A DNA stretch of 49,430 nucleotides from Lachnospiraceae bacterium (GCA_013316825.1 WSLY01000016.1:1-49430); one strand, 5' to 3'. Positions 1 to 9,030 are shown, counted from the first letter of the stretch. The notes: generated from the sequence alone by a model not told the origin. Translations and numbers: made by a program.

Positions 1-70
1 GGACCGTACCTCTCTTTCTTTTGTATTAGCAATTCTGCTTTTGTCTGTCTGTTTCTTTGTTTGTAAGTTC

Positions 71-99
71 ATTATATCTTCTTGTTTTCTATTTGTCAA
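71..99 (-). promoter_or_regulatory. Consensus sigma-A promoter firing off the left edge
   Basis: Read on the minus strand, TTGACA (94-99) and TATAAT (71-76) are separated by exactly 17 bases, a perfect match to the vegetative consensus. Transcription would run leftward out of the window. A purine-rich AAAGAGAGG-like stretch close to position 10 could be the ribosome site of a gene that starts just outside. Nothing else was recognised in the T-rich stretch 100-285. Confidence 0.7.
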
Positions 100-286
100 C
101 ACTTTTTTCTAATTTTTTTCAAAATTTTTGTCTTTTTTGCCTTTTATGACAAACTTTTCCATAATTTTATGATAATACCGCACCGATTGCGGCACAAACA
201 GACCAAGACGCCTTCACGCAGTTTTACTCTCTGCTGCTTTCCGCCGGCAATATATTGGGGCAAACTCCCCAATTCAAGCACCTCTT

Positions 287-628
287 GATTTCCCTGCCGC
301 CGCAATTGCCAAAAATATGACGCAGGTGAATCTGGCAGACCGGATGGGCGTCAATTATCAAGCAGTTTCCAACTGAGAGCGTGGCAATTCCATGCCGGAT
401 ATCAGCAGGCTAAGCAAGTTATGCCGGATTCTTGATATAAGCTTTGAACAGCAATATTGCTGAAAATATAGAAATCGATTTAGCCGGACTAATCGGGCTG
501 GCTCCCTTTCTGAAAAAAGACGCAGTAAACAGACTGGCAGAAAAACTTTCTACAGAAGACATAGACCTCCGCCTGCCCAGCGAACTGCCCCTTTTGTGGA
601 CAAGGAAATCCTGCAGCAGCTTTTGTAA
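287..628 (+). pseudogene. Decayed XRE-family helix-turn-helix regulator
   Basis: I see the remains of a Cro/CI-type regulator broken by at least three lesions. The frame through position 317 reads NMTQVNLADRMGVNYQAVSN, then a TGA where this family has the Trp of 'SKWERG', then ERGNSMPDISRLSKLCRILD. Near 445 the frame shifts and continues as IEIDLAGLIGLAPFLKKDAV. Near 590 it shifts again to APFVDKEILQQLL and a TAA at 626-628. The repeated 'LAPFL/APFV' modules are typical of the C-terminal half of clostridial XRE proteins. No intact start codon with a ribosome site was found, so the N terminus is also damaged. It is unlikely to make a working protein. Confidence 0.75.
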
Positions 629-673
629 GCGTCACACATGCAGTAAACTGCGTCAGACAACATATAACATGGG

Positions 674-722
674 TAAAAAAGAAACAGAGCCGCCGCACAC
701 CTTGCAGCATCCTCTGTTTCTT
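674..722 (-). terminator. Terminator of the glyA-hom-lysC operon
   Basis: An 11-bp perfect stem (AAGAAACAGAG at 79-89 of the 600s, partner at 712-722) encloses a 22-nt loop. Read on the minus strand it is followed by TTTTTT, fitting an intrinsic terminator about 30 bases past the lysC stop. It could also stop rightward transcripts. Confidence 0.6.
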
Positions 723-754
723 TTCTGTTTCTTTTCTATTTCCTTGTTATTCTT

Positions 755-2077
755 TTACAGCTGCGTTACCACAAAAATATCATAGACCGCTTTTATCGCC
801 GTCTCAAAATCCTCGTTGGCAACGCCTATGATGATGTTAAGCTCGGAAGAGCCCTGGTCTATCATTTTGACGTTGACATTGGCGTGCGCCAGCGCGGAAA
901 AAAGCCTGCCCGCCGTACCGCGCATGGATTTCATGCCCCGCCCCACTACCGCAATCAGCGCCAAATCAGATTCAATATCAATGGAATCAGGGTTCGCCAG
1001 CCTGTGAATGCCTGCCACCACCTTCTGCTCCTTGTGCATAAATTCATCCTGATGAACAAACACCGTCATCGTGTCGATACCAGACGGCACATGCTCAAAG
1101 GAAATGCCGCTTTCCTCAAAGGACTGCAGCACCTTTCTGCCAAAGCCGATTTCGGAATTCATCTTGTCTTTTTCTATATTGATGGCACAAAAGCCTTTTT
1201 TACCTGCAATACCTGTAATAACATATTTGGATTTCTGGCAGGTACTTCCCACAATCCACGTGCCTTCATCCTCCGGCGCATTGGTATTGCGGATATTGAT
1301 AGGAATTCCCTGCTGGCGCACAGGGAAAATTGCATCCTCATGAAGCACGCCCGCGCCCATATAAGCAAGCTCCCTGAGCTCCCTGTAGGTTATCACCTCA
1401 ATGACTTCAGGGTTTTCAATGATTCGGGGGTCCGCCACCAAAAAGCCCGAAACGTCCGTCCAGTTTTCATATACATCCGCCTTGACCGCCTTCGCCACAA
1501 TGGAGCCGGTAATATCAGAACCGCCTCTGGAAAAGGTTTTGACCCGTCCGTCGGCATAAGCGCCGTAAAACCCGGGAATGACGGCAGCGCCACAGTGGGA
1601 CAGCCTCTCTCCAAGCACCTCATTTGTCAGATCCGCATCAAACTCGCCGTTATCCTGAAAGAAAATTACTTCTGCCGCATCAATAAAATCAAACCCCAGA
1701 TAAGCCGCCATTATGATGCCGTTTAAGTATTCTCCGCGGGAAGCTGCATAATTATGCCCTGCCTTCTCCTTAAAATTCTTTTCAATCACCGCAAACTCTT
1801 CGTCCAAAGAAAGCTCCATACACAGACCGTCGATAATTTCCTGATACCTTGCCTTTATTGCAGCAAGTGCATCAGAAAAGTCCTTCCCCGTCTTTGCAAT
1901 GGCATAACAGTCATAAAGCATATCCGTCACCTTGGTATCATTCGAAAAACGCTTGCCCGGTGCGGAGGGGATTACATAACTCCTCTCCTTATCCGCCCTG
2001 ATGATATTGCCTACTTTGACAAACTGCTCCGCGCTGGCAAGAGAACTGCCGCCAAATTTTACTACTTTTTTCATCAT
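755..2077 (-). CDS. lysC: Aspartate kinase with C-terminal ACT domains
   Basis: This enzyme phosphorylates aspartate, the first step toward lysine, methionine and threonine. The N terminus MKKVVKFGGSS carries the family's KFGGSS nucleotide-binding motif; FSRGGSDITGSIVAKA and the MGAGVLHEDAIFPV segment are the other kinase signatures. About 130 C-terminal residues form the ACT regulatory part (ALIAVVGRGMKSMRGTAGRLFSAL). The length of about 440 residues is that of a monofunctional aspartokinase. Two ATGs lie side by side (2077 and 2074); GGAG at 2081-2084 favours the inner one, and a longer reading from 2146 would overlap the upstream gene. It is the last gene of the glyA-hom-kinase-lysC operon, about 58 bases after its neighbour. 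Feedback control by lysine or threonine is likely but not readable from sequence. Confidence 0.93.
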   Translation of the reverse strand: MMKKVVKFGGSSLASAEQFVKVGNIIRADKERSYVIPSAPGKRFSNDTKVTDMLYDCYAIAKTGKDFSDALAAIKARYQEIIDGLCMELSLDEEFAVIEKNFKEKAGHNYAASRGEYLNGIIMAAYLGFDFIDAAEVIFFQDNGEFDADLTNEVLGERLSHCGAAVIPGFYGAYADGRVKTFSRGGSDITGSIVAKAVKADVYENWTDVSGFLVADPRIIENPEVIEVITYRELRELAYMGAGVLHEDAIFPVRQQGIPINIRNTNAPEDEGTWIVGSTCQKSKYVITGIAGKKGFCAINIEKDKMNSEIGFGRKVLQSFEESGISFEHVPSGIDTMTVFVHQDEFMHKEQKVVAGIHRLANPDSIDIESDLALIAVVGRGMKSMRGTAGRLFSALAHANVNVKMIDQGSSELNIIIGVANEDFETAIKAVYDIFVVTQL

Positions 2078-2135
2078 AATCTCCATTCTTCCTGCGTCCG
2101 AACATCGGGACACAGGTACAAACACTGTACAAAAT

Positions 2136-3344
2136 TTATTTTTCAAAAAGCCTGTCGATTAACTTATGTCCTTCGGCAATCTGTATGCCGCCGGCACACC
2201 CTTCCCGTTCATTGTAGCTTCTGCTTTCGCTTTTGTTATTGATAGACGTGCTGTCATACAGAAGGTACGGCACACTGTCCGAAGTATGTGTGCGCACCCG
2301 TATCGGCGTTGGATGGTCCGGCAGTACAAGAAGCCTAAAATCAACGCCCACAGCCTGCAGCTTTTCCACAACAGGACCTATGACTCTGGTGTCCAGATAA
2401 TGAATGGCACGCACCTTTTTCTCCACACTGCCCTGATGCCCCATCTCGTCCGGCGCTTCCACATGAATATACGCAAAATCATAACCGTCTTCCAAAAGAG
2501 CCTTGCACGCGGCATCCACCTTGCCCTCGTAATTGGTATGTAAACCGCCTGTCGCGCCCTCCACGTCTGCCACGCCCATGCCGGCGCCTACTGCGATTCC
2601 CTTGAGTAAATCCACGGCGGACACCATCATACCTTTTTTTCCCGTTTTTTCTTCAAAAGAAGAAAGCGCAGGCCGGGTTCCCGCTCCCCAGAACCAGCAG
2701 CAGTTTGCCGGATTCAGCCCCTGCTTTTTCCGTTCTATGTTAATCGGATGGTTCTTTAAAATTTCATAGCTTTTTTCCATCATGCCGCGGAATTTTTCCT
2801 CCACAGGCAGATACTTCCCAATCACCTGTCCCAACACGTCATGGGGCTGGGTAAACTCCATCACCCTTCCTTGGTTCCAAATCAGGCAGTGCCGGTAGCT
2901 GGTGCCCACATAAAACTGAAATTCTTTGCTGGCAAGCTCCTTTTCTACCGCACGTAAAAGCACTGCACAGTCCTTTGTGCTGATTTCCGAAGAACTGTGG
3001 TCGATGATTGTCTGCTCCTCAAAAGGACAATCGTTCTCCGAAAGTGTAACAATATTACAGCGCAGGGCAATGTCCGTATCCTTCATGGGGACGCCGATAC
3101 TAAGCGCTTCCAGCGGTGACCGCCCGGAATAATAAATTCTGGGATTGTAACCCAGCACAGACAAATTGGCAGTATCGGAACCCGGCTTCATGCCTTCGGG
3201 AATCGTATGCACCATGCCAATCTCAGCCTCTTTGCCAAGGCGGTCCAGATTGGGCGTATCGGCATACTCCAAAGGCGTCTTTCCATCAAGCGACGCAATC
3301 GGCTCATCAGCCATGCCATCGCCCAAAACGATTACATATTTCAT
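2136..3344 (-). CDS. APGM-family phosphomutase-like protein, probable homoserine kinase
   Basis: The 402-residue protein belongs to the archaeal-type, cofactor-independent phosphoglycerate mutase group of the alkaline phosphatase superfamily. Visible metal and nucleophile motifs are LGDGMAD (Asp9), PGSDTANLSVLGYNP (Ser56-Asp57), HVEAPDEMGHQG and LPDHPTPIRVRTHT. Database tools usually call it phosphoglycerate mutase, but a branch of this family is proposed, with genetic support in other bacteria, to act as homoserine kinase where ThrB is absent. Here it sits between homoserine dehydrogenase (gap 19) and aspartate kinase in one operon, exactly where thrB would be, so I favour homoserine kinase. 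The start at 3344 has AGGAG six bases upstream; the longer reading runs into hom. Fold is certain, substrate is inferred. Confidence 0.8.
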   Translation of the reverse strand: MKYVIVLGDGMADEPIASLDGKTPLEYADTPNLDRLGKEAEIGMVHTIPEGMKPGSDTANLSVLGYNPRIYYSGRSPLEALSIGVPMKDTDIALRCNIVTLSENDCPFEEQTIIDHSSSEISTKDCAVLLRAVEKELASKEFQFYVGTSYRHCLIWNQGRVMEFTQPHDVLGQVIGKYLPVEEKFRGMMEKSYEILKNHPINIERKKQGLNPANCCWFWGAGTRPALSSFEEKTGKKGMMVSAVDLLKGIAVGAGMGVADVEGATGGLHTNYEGKVDAACKALLEDGYDFAYIHVEAPDEMGHQGSVEKKVRAIHYLDTRVIGPVVEKLQAVGVDFRLLVLPDHPTPIRVRTHTSDSVPYLLYDSTSINNKSESRSYNEREGCAGGIQIAEGHKLIDRLFEK

Positions 3345-3363
3345 ATAAATCTCCTGTTTTTCA

Positions 3364-4581
3364 TTATGCCTCGATACGAATCCTGCTGCCAGCCAAAACA
3401 TCCGCAATCTGTTCATAGAGGGCGGCAAATTCTTTTTCCTTCATAACGCCTGTTACATATCCCGTTTCTTCCGATGCTTCCGGCAGTTGTATCTCCTGCA
3501 GCCCTTCGCCAAAAAGCTTTTCTATCCGCTCTTTGCAGCCGGCTTTCACTCTGAAAAAGAATCTTCTCGCCACATTGTCCATACTGACAAGTGCCGCTTC
3601 CCCCGCATCCCAGAAGCAGGTAAGCGTTTCTCCCATATGACGGGCACAATCCACCACGTCCGCCGCCACCGCGCTCGCCGTAGGAAGCTTGCCCGCGCCG
3701 CGTCCGTAATACATGGACTCACCAAGCATATTGCCTTTTACCAGTACTGCGTTGAACACACCGTTCACCGTATATAGCGGCGAGTCGGAGGAAATAAGGA
3801 ACGGCGCCGTCATAGCAAGCGTTTCCTCACCCACCCTTCTGCTAAGCGCAAGAAGCTTAATAGACATGCCAAGCGCACGCGCATAAGCAAAATCGCGTGC
3901 CGTAATTTTTGTGATGCCTTCCGTATATATCTTTTCGTAATTCACGCTTTTTCCTGTCATCAGAGAAGAAAGAATAGCAATTTTACGGCAAGTGTCATAT
4001 CCCTCCACATCTGCCTCAGGATTACGCTCCGCATAGCCCTTTTCCTGCGCCTCTTTCAAAACAGCTTCAAAGGAGGCGCCTTCCTTCTCCATCTTCGATA
4101 AAATATAATTGGTCGTGCCGTTTAATATACCGGTAATGGCTTCAATGCGGTCCGCGGTCAGGGCATTATTCAACGTTCTGATAATGGGGATGCCGCCCCC
4201 TACGCTCGCTTCAAAAAGATAGCTGCATTTGTGCGCTGCCGCAAGCGCTAAAAGCTCGGGACCATGTGCGGCAACCAGCTCCTTATTGGAGGTACACACG
4301 CTTTTCCCTGCTGCAAGTGCCTGCTTTGTGAACGCATACGCCGCGCCCACGCCGCCCATCGTTTCGCACACAATTTTTACTTCGTCGTCTTCCATAATCT
4401 GCGTAAAATCATGAATGACCTTTTTTTCGTAGGGGTCGCCCGGAAAATCCCGCAAGTCCAGAATATACTTTACATGAAGCTCCTCCCCCACATTCCTTTT
4501 TATCACACTCCTGTTTTCTTCGATTACTTCCACGACGCCGCTTCCCACCGTGCCGTATCCCAAAACCGCTGCCTGTATCAT
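3364..4581 (-). CDS. hom: Homoserine dehydrogenase
   Basis: It reduces aspartate semialdehyde to homoserine, the branch point to threonine and methionine. The N terminus AAVLGYGTVGSGVV is the NAD(P)-binding Rossmann motif; ANKELVAAHG-like (TSNKELVAAHGPELLALA), GGGIPIIRTL, GILNGTTNYILSKME and EGYDTCRKIAILSSL are the conserved catalytic blocks. Residues from about 320 form a C-terminal ACT-like domain, suggesting threonine feedback. 405 residues is within the normal range for the monofunctional form. The ATG at 4581 is preceded by AAAGG, about 11 bases away, a rather weak site, and follows glyA after 46 bases. Confidence 0.93.
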   Translation of the reverse strand: MIQAAVLGYGTVGSGVVEVIEENRSVIKRNVGEELHVKYILDLRDFPGDPYEKKVIHDFTQIMEDDEVKIVCETMGGVGAAYAFTKQALAAGKSVCTSNKELVAAHGPELLALAAAHKCSYLFEASVGGGIPIIRTLNNALTADRIEAITGILNGTTNYILSKMEKEGASFEAVLKEAQEKGYAERNPEADVEGYDTCRKIAILSSLMTGKSVNYEKIYTEGITKITARDFAYARALGMSIKLLALSRRVGEETLAMTAPFLISSDSPLYTVNGVFNAVLVKGNMLGESMYYGRGAGKLPTASAVAADVVDCARHMGETLTCFWDAGEAALVSMDNVARRFFFRVKAGCKERIEKLFGEGLQEIQLPEASEETGYVTGVMKEKEFAALYEQIADVLAGSRIRIEA

Positions 4582-4627
4582 GCCGTACCACGCCTTTCTC
4601 TATCGTCCGTTTTTCTTTTCTCTTCCT

Positions 4628-5866
4628 TTATATAAGCGGATATTTATCCGTAAGCGACTGCACAATGGCTCTCGCCTCCGAAACCTTTTCCTCGCCGCCC
4701 TTTAATACCATGGCAATCGCCTCCGCAATCCTGTCCATATCCTCCGCATTCATACCGCGGGAGGTAACCGCAGGCGTACCCAGCCGGACGCCGCTTGTCA
4801 CAAACGGGGACTGAGGGTCATTGGGAATCGTATTTTTATTGCAGGTAATATGCGCCGCATCCAAGAGCTTCTCCACAGCCTTTCCTGTCAGCCCGAGATT
4901 AGTCAAATCCACAAGCATCAGGTGGTTGTCCGTACCGCCGGAAACAATCTTGATGCCACGGGTCAAAAGTCCCTTGCAAAGTGCCTGCGCATTTTCTATA
5001 ATACCCTTCTGATACGTTTTAAATGCATCGGTGAGCGCCTCTTTAAAGCAGACTGCCTTCGCAGCAATCACATGCATCAGTGGTCCTCCCTGGATCCCCG
5101 GGAAAATCGCCTTATTAAAATTAAATTTCTCTGCTGCTTCCTTATTACAGAGAATCAGACCGCCGCGGGGTCCCCGCAGGGTCTTGTGCGTGGTGGTCGT
5201 CACCACGTCCGCGTAAGGAATGGGGCTTGGGTGCAGCCCTGCCGCCACAAGTCCGGCAATATGCGCCATATCCACCATCAGAACCGCGCCGACCTCATCA
5301 GCCACCTCGCGGAACTTCTTAAAATCAATCGTGCGCGCATAAGCAGACGCGCCCGCAATAATCATCTTCGGCTTATTGGCAAGCGCAAGCTCCCGCATCT
5401 TATCATAATCCAAAAAACCGTCGTCATCGACACCATAAGGAACAATGTGAAAATATTTGCCCGACATATTAACCGGACTTCCGTGCGTCAGGTGCCCGCC
5501 GTGGTCCAGATTCATACCCATAATGGTATCCCCCGGCTTACAGACTGCAAACTGTACCGCCATATTTGCCTGTGCGCCGGAATGAGGCTGTACATTGGCA
5601 TAGTCACAGCCAAAAAGCTCCTTTGCCCTATCTATCGCCAGATTCTCTACTACGTCCACGCACTCGCAGCCGCCGTAATACCGCTTTCCCGGATATCCTT
5701 CCGCATACTTATTCGTCAAGGGGCTTCCCATCGCCGCCATAACCGCCTTGCTCACCCAGTTCTCGGAAGCAATCAGCTCAATGTGGCTGTTCTGCCTTTC
5801 CTGTTCATCTACAATCGCCTGTGCAATTTCCTCGTCCACAGCTCTTACTTCATCTAATGAATACAT
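4628..5866 (-). CDS. glyA: Serine hydroxymethyltransferase
   Basis: This PLP enzyme interconverts serine and glycine while loading one-carbon units on tetrahydrofolate. The 412-residue protein shows [27 protein letters not shown], the PLP lysine block [16 protein letters not shown] and [14 protein letters not shown]. The start at 5866 has a strong GGAGGAG about five bases upstream; an upstream in-frame extension would begin above the predicted promoter and is rejected. It is the first gene of the operon leading to hom, the probable homoserine kinase and lysC, joining glycine/serine metabolism with aspartate-family synthesis. Confidence 0.95.
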   Translation of the reverse strand: MYSLDEVRAVDEEIAQAIVDEQERQNSHIELIASENWVSKAVMAAMGSPLTNKYAEGYPGKRYYGGCECVDVVENLAIDRAKELFGCDYANVQPHSGAQANMAVQFAVCKPGDTIMGMNLDHGGHLTHGSPVNMSGKYFHIVPYGVDDDGFLDYDKMRELALANKPKMIIAGASAYARTIDFKKFREVADEVGAVLMVDMAHIAGLVAAGLHPSPIPYADVVTTTTHKTLRGPRGGLILCNKEAAEKFNFNKAIFPGIQGGPLMHVIAAKAVCFKEALTDAFKTYQKGIIENAQALCKGLLTRGIKIVSGGTDNHLMLVDLTNLGLTGKAVEKLLDAAHITCNKNTIPNDPQSPFVTSGVRLGTPAVTSRGMNAEDMDRIAEAIAMVLKGGEEKVSEARAIVQSLTDKYPLI

Positions 5867-5909
5867 TCTGCTCCTCCTCTTTGATACCTGATAGTCGATA
5901 ACCACAACG

Positions 5910-5939
5910 ATTATAGCATAGCCGTCAAGGTTTACGCAA
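5910..5939 (-). promoter_or_regulatory. Promoter of the glyA-hom-lysC operon
   Basis: On the minus strand TTGCGT (5934-5939) and TATAAT (5910-5915) are 18 bases apart and the -10 is preceded by TGC, an extended -10. No glycine, lysine or T-box leader is seen in the short 5' region. Confidence 0.55.
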
Positions 5940-5948
5940 TACATTTCA

Positions 5949-5977
5949 TTTACATTTGAGCGTTTACCTGTTACAAT
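5949..5977 (+). promoter_or_regulatory. Promoter of the lipid kinase gene
   Basis: TTTACA (5949-5954) and TACAAT (5972-5977) have a 17-base spacer and lie about 78 bases before the ATG at 6055. It is back to back with the glyA promoter. Confidence 0.55.
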
Positions 5978-6054
5978 AAAAGCGTGCGGACAGCTCTTTG
6001 CGGGTTCCGCTTCGCTGATTTTGCTTCCAAAGATAAATCCAAAAGGGGGGTTCT

Positions 6055-6990
6055 ATGTACGATATCATTATCAATCCGGCTTCCCGTTCCGGACGGGGCA
6101 GGCATATCTGGAAAGAAATCATAAAACCGGCGCTTATCGAAAGGCAGGTGCCCTACAAAGCATATTTTTCCAAGAAAGCGGGAGACGTGATTCGTCTGGC
6201 ACACCAAATCACTTCTCATGCCGAAGACGGAAAAATGCTCCGCCTGATTGTCCTTGGCGGCGACGGCACGGTAAACGAAACGCTGCAGGGAATTTCTTCC
6301 TTTGAACGTGTCGCCATCGGCTATATTCCCACCGGCTCCAGCAATGACCTTGCAAGAGATTTGGGCATTCCCCGCGAGCCTCTTGCGGCACTTCTCCATA
6401 TTTTATCCGCCGAAAAAGATTCCCGCATCCGCATTATGGACAGAGGAATCGTCAAATTTGCAGGAAAGGAGCGTTCCTTTGCCGTTAGCTGCGGGCTTGG
6501 CTTCGACGCCGCCGTATGCGCAGAGGCGATGCGCTCCCGTATCAAAGAGGTGTTAAACAGGATAGGTCTTGGCAAGCTGACTTATTTAGGCATCGCCATA
6601 AAACAGCTTTTTGCCGCCAAGCCCATATCCTGCCGGCTGTATCTGGATGACAACGAGCCTATATACATCAGAAAAATTTTATTTGCCGCAGTTATGAACC
6701 ACCGCTACGAGGGCGGCGGCTTTCAGTTCTGCCCTGCTGCCGACGATACGGACGGTATCTTCGATTTGTGTGTGGTGGGCTCTCTTCCGAAGCTTGTCAT
6801 TCTGTTTGCACTGCCAACCGCCTTTTTCGGAAAACATTTTCTCTTCCCGCATGTTACGCCTTACCGCGCCCGCCGCGTCCGGCTTGAAGCGGATGCCCCC
6901 CTCTGGCTCCATACGGACGGAGAAGCGCACGAGAAAACCAAATCCATTGAAATTGCCTGCAGTCAGGGCGATATACGTTTTCTCGTTTGA
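6055..6990 (+). CDS. Diacylglycerol kinase family lipid kinase
   Basis: The 311-residue protein belongs to the DAGK catalytic-domain family (YegS/DgkB type), soluble or membrane-associated enzymes that phosphorylate diacylglycerol or related lipids and return them to phospholipid synthesis. Seen in the sequence: IINPASRSGRG at the N terminus, LIVLGGDGTVNETLQG (the GGDGT nucleotide motif) near residue 65, and YIPTGSSNDLARDLGIP near residue 95, with the all-beta second domain ending in LHTDGE. The ATG has GGGGGG-rich Shine-Dalgarno sequence (AAGGGGGG) six bases upstream. Its rightward neighbour is a PAP2-type phosphatase with its own promoter, so the two may act on opposite directions of lipid phosphorylation. 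Substrate is not determined. Confidence 0.85.
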   Translation: MYDIIINPASRSGRGRHIWKEIIKPALIERQVPYKAYFSKKAGDVIRLAHQITSHAEDGKMLRLIVLGGDGTVNETLQGISSFERVAIGYIPTGSSNDLARDLGIPREPLAALLHILSAEKDSRIRIMDRGIVKFAGKERSFAVSCGLGFDAAVCAEAMRSRIKEVLNRIGLGKLTYLGIAIKQLFAAKPISCRLYLDDNEPIYIRKILFAAVMNHRYEGGGFQFCPAADDTDGIFDLCVVGSLPKLVILFALPTAFFGKHFLFPHVTPYRARRVRLEADAPLWLHTDGEAHEKTKSIEIACSQGDIRFLV

Positions 6991-7036
6991 TTTCTAAAGA
7001 CTTTCTTAATAATCTCTGAATGTTAAAAAAAAGGGA

Positions 7037-7064
7037 TTGCAAAATAAAAAAACTCCGCTATACT
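7037..7064 (+). promoter_or_regulatory. Promoter of the PAP2 gene
   Basis: TTGCAA (7037-7042) and TATACT (7059-7064) are 16 bases apart. A start site near 7071 rules out the in-frame TTG at 7069 as the translation start and supports the GTG at 7129. Confidence 0.5.
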
Positions 7065-7128
7065 TGACTTGTACGAAAAAAAGTTTTGTCTCAGGCAGAA
7101 TTTGCCGCTTATGATGGGAGTTTTTATT

Positions 7129-7809
7129 GTGAAAAAATTAAAAAAGCTTTATACCAATTACCGTCATGCAATTCCACTGATTATCTATGGAATCATCTAC
7201 ATGACATGGTTCTGCCATCTGGAAAAGACGGTGACAAAGCAGTATACCGTCATCCACATGACACTTGACGATTTTATTCCGTTCTGCGAAATTTTTGTCA
7301 TTCCATACTTTTTATGGTTTGCCTACATTGCCGTCGTGGTTGCCTTTTTCTTTTTTAAAGACAAAACGGAATACTACAGAGTCTGCGCCTTTTTGTTTAC
7401 CGGCATGACTATATTCCTGATTGTGTCGACGCTTTGGCCAAACGGACATCATCTGAGGCTGAGCGAAATGCCCCGCGACAATATATTTACCCGCATGGTT
7501 GCTTTTCTGTGGAAAACGGATACGCCTACCAACCTTTGGCCCAGCATCCATGTGTATAATTCCTTAGGCGCCCATATTGCCATCGCCAAAAGCAAGCACT
7601 TTGAAAATAGAAAGGGTATTAAAACCGCCTCTCTGATACTGGCAGTTTCCATTATTCTTTCTACCATGTTAATCAAACAACATTCTTTATTTGATGTATT
7701 GACAGCTTTCGCTTTATGTGCTATAGTATATACAGTCGTATATAGATACGACTTGGTTATGGCAATTAGCCAGCGTTTCGCTGGAAAATCCAGACCACAG
7801 ATTGGCTAA
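7129..7809 (+). CDS. PAP2-superfamily membrane phosphatase
   Basis: The 226-residue integral membrane protein has about six hydrophobic segments. The phosphatase motifs are visible as LWPSIHVYNSLGAH (PSxH, second motif) and STMLIKQHSLFDVLTAF (S-x6-H-x3-D, third motif), the pattern of the PAP2/Aur1-like group acting on membrane lipids. I chose GTG at 7129 because GGGAG lies eight bases upstream and the longer reading starts at the transcription start. It follows a lipid kinase gene and ends at a stop codon that lies inside a small hairpin (7798-7819). The exact substrate (phosphatidate, undecaprenyl pyrophosphate or inositol phospholipid) cannot be told. Confidence 0.78.
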   Translation: MKKLKKLYTNYRHAIPLIIYGIIYMTWFCHLEKTVTKQYTVIHMTLDDFIPFCEIFVIPYFLWFAYIAVVVAFFFFKDKTEYYRVCAFLFTGMTIFLIVSTLWPNGHHLRLSEMPRDNIFTRMVAFLWKTDTPTNLWPSIHVYNSLGAHIAIAKSKHFENRKGIKTASLILAVSIILSTMLIKQHSLFDVLTAFALCAIVYTVVYRYDLVMAISQRFAGKSRPQIG

Positions 7810-7852
7810 TGCCAATCTGAAAGCAATATTCATTGCTGAATTCCTATTAAAA

Positions 7853-7896
7853 GAACGCCACGGATACCCCCTATGTCCGTGGCGTTCGCCCTTTTT
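7853..7896 (+). terminator. Strong intrinsic terminator after PAP2
   Basis: A 12-bp perfect GC-rich stem (GAACGCCACGGA at 7853-7864, partner 7876-7887) is followed by GCCCTTTTTAT. It ends the rightward PAP2 transcript. Confidence 0.85.
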
Positions 7897-7919
7897 ATCT
7901 GCTTTTCGGTAAAGCAAGA

Positions 7920-7957
7920 GCGCGGCAAATTTTTATATTGCCGCGCCCTGTTTTTTG
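7920..7957. terminator. Second hairpin between convergent genes
   Basis: A 9-bp perfect stem GCGCGGCAA (7920-7928) / TTGCCGCGC (7938-7946) is followed on the plus strand by CCTGTTTTTT. It lies between PAP2 and the leftward glycosyltransferase, so it may serve as a back-up rightward terminator or help end the leftward transcript; the minus-strand T-tract is poor. Confidence 0.5.
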
Positions 7958-8000
7958 CTCCTGGATACTTTATTCTGACGAAAATCTAACTAATGGAAGT

Positions 8001-9029
8001 CTAATTGAAATTAAATATTTTTTTGCAAATGTCATAGCCTTCTATGGAAAGCTTTCTGCCTCCTCTGCCGGGCAGGTTCATCGCACCTCCCATAATACCG
8101 TTTCGAAGATAAAAATACAAGCGCTTATCTTTTTTACGCAGATAGCTCCAAAGCTCCTTCTTCGCTTCCAGATGTTCCTCGCTTCCTGACTTAATACAGA
8201 AGATGGAAGACACCGTCATGATAATCTCCAGATAATTTCTCATATACTGGTAACAGCGCTTGCTGCCCATAATAGCAGACTTGTTCTCCACAAGATAGTC
8301 TATCATCAATTTGTTGACGCGAAGCTGCTGGTCCAGCCTTGATATCATGACACTTTCATTGACTGACTGGTCTTCACGCCCGATATAATACCGGTAAAAA
8401 TTGACATCCAGATAGTACATATTTTCCACATGGGGAAGGGGCTCGAACACATAGAGATTGTCTACATAAAACGTATGCTCCGGCAGCTTCAGCCCGCAGT
8501 CCCGCAAAAGCTGCGTTCTGAAAATCACAGAATGCATCAGGATATAGTGTCCCTTGCTGAAATGCTTGCAGTCCGACCATGTAAACATTTTGTCCTTGGG
8601 AAGGATATGGCGGTAATGCATGACTTTCTTGCGCTTCTCTCCCACCTTTTCATAGACAAAGTTACTGACCAGCATGTCCAGATGCTTGCCGCCTCCCGCT
8701 ATGGTTCTCAGGGTATCAAGAATCTGCCTGTACGCCTCCTCCTGCACCCAGTCGTCGCTGTCCACCACTTTAAAAAAGAGCCCTGTTGCATTTTCTATGC
8801 CTGTGTTGACAGCCGAGCCATGACCGCCATTTGCCTTGTGAATCACCTTTATGATACCGGGATACTTTGCCTGATATTCATCCGCAATCTCTGCGGTATT
8901 ATCCTTTGTGGAACCGTCGTCCACTATCAGTATCTCAACGTCTTCGCCGCCGGGAAGCAGCGATTCAATGCATTTGCCCATATAGGCTGCCGAGTTGTAG
9001 CACGGTATTGCTATGGATAGTAGTTTCAT
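8001..9029 (-). CDS. Family 2 glycosyltransferase
   Basis: The 342-residue protein is a GT-A fold glycosyltransferase that would move a sugar from a nucleotide-sugar donor, probably for surface polysaccharide. Visible are LSIAIPCYNSAAYMGKCIESLL at the N terminus, ILIVDDGSTKDNT (donor site), NGGHGSAVNTGIENATG and KVVDSDDWV (the DxD-like metal site). The C-terminal third is specific to clostridial members and lacks membrane segments. GGAGG lies ten bases before the ATG at 9029, inside the end of the SfsA-MutY gene, whose stop codon is one base away, so translation is probably coupled. No other glycan gene is nearby, so its product is unknown. Confidence 0.82.
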   Translation of the reverse strand: MKLLSIAIPCYNSAAYMGKCIESLLPGGEDVEILIVDDGSTKDNTAEIADEYQAKYPGIIKVIHKANGGHGSAVNTGIENATGLFFKVVDSDDWVQEEAYRQILDTLRTIAGGGKHLDMLVSNFVYEKVGEKRKKVMHYRHILPKDKMFTWSDCKHFSKGHYILMHSVIFRTQLLRDCGLKLPEHTFYVDNLYVFEPLPHVENMYYLDVNFYRYYIGREDQSVNESVMISRLDQQLRVNKLMIDYLVENKSAIMGSKRCYQYMRNYLEIIMTVSSIFCIKSGSEEHLEAKKELWSYLRKKDKRLYFYLRNGIMGGAMNLPGRGGRKLSIEGYDICKKIFNFN

Positions 9030-9030
9030 G

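Noticed and set aside
82..288. 68-codon plus-strand frame at the left end
   Set aside because: No ribosome site, starts in an A/T-rich promoter region and has no recognisable protein pattern.
2078..2135. Lysine riboswitch before lysC
   Set aside because: Only 58 bases separate lysC from the gene before it, too short, and no leader structure is seen before glyA either.
4850..5857. 335-codon plus-strand open frame
   Set aside because: Antisense to glyA, no family resemblance.
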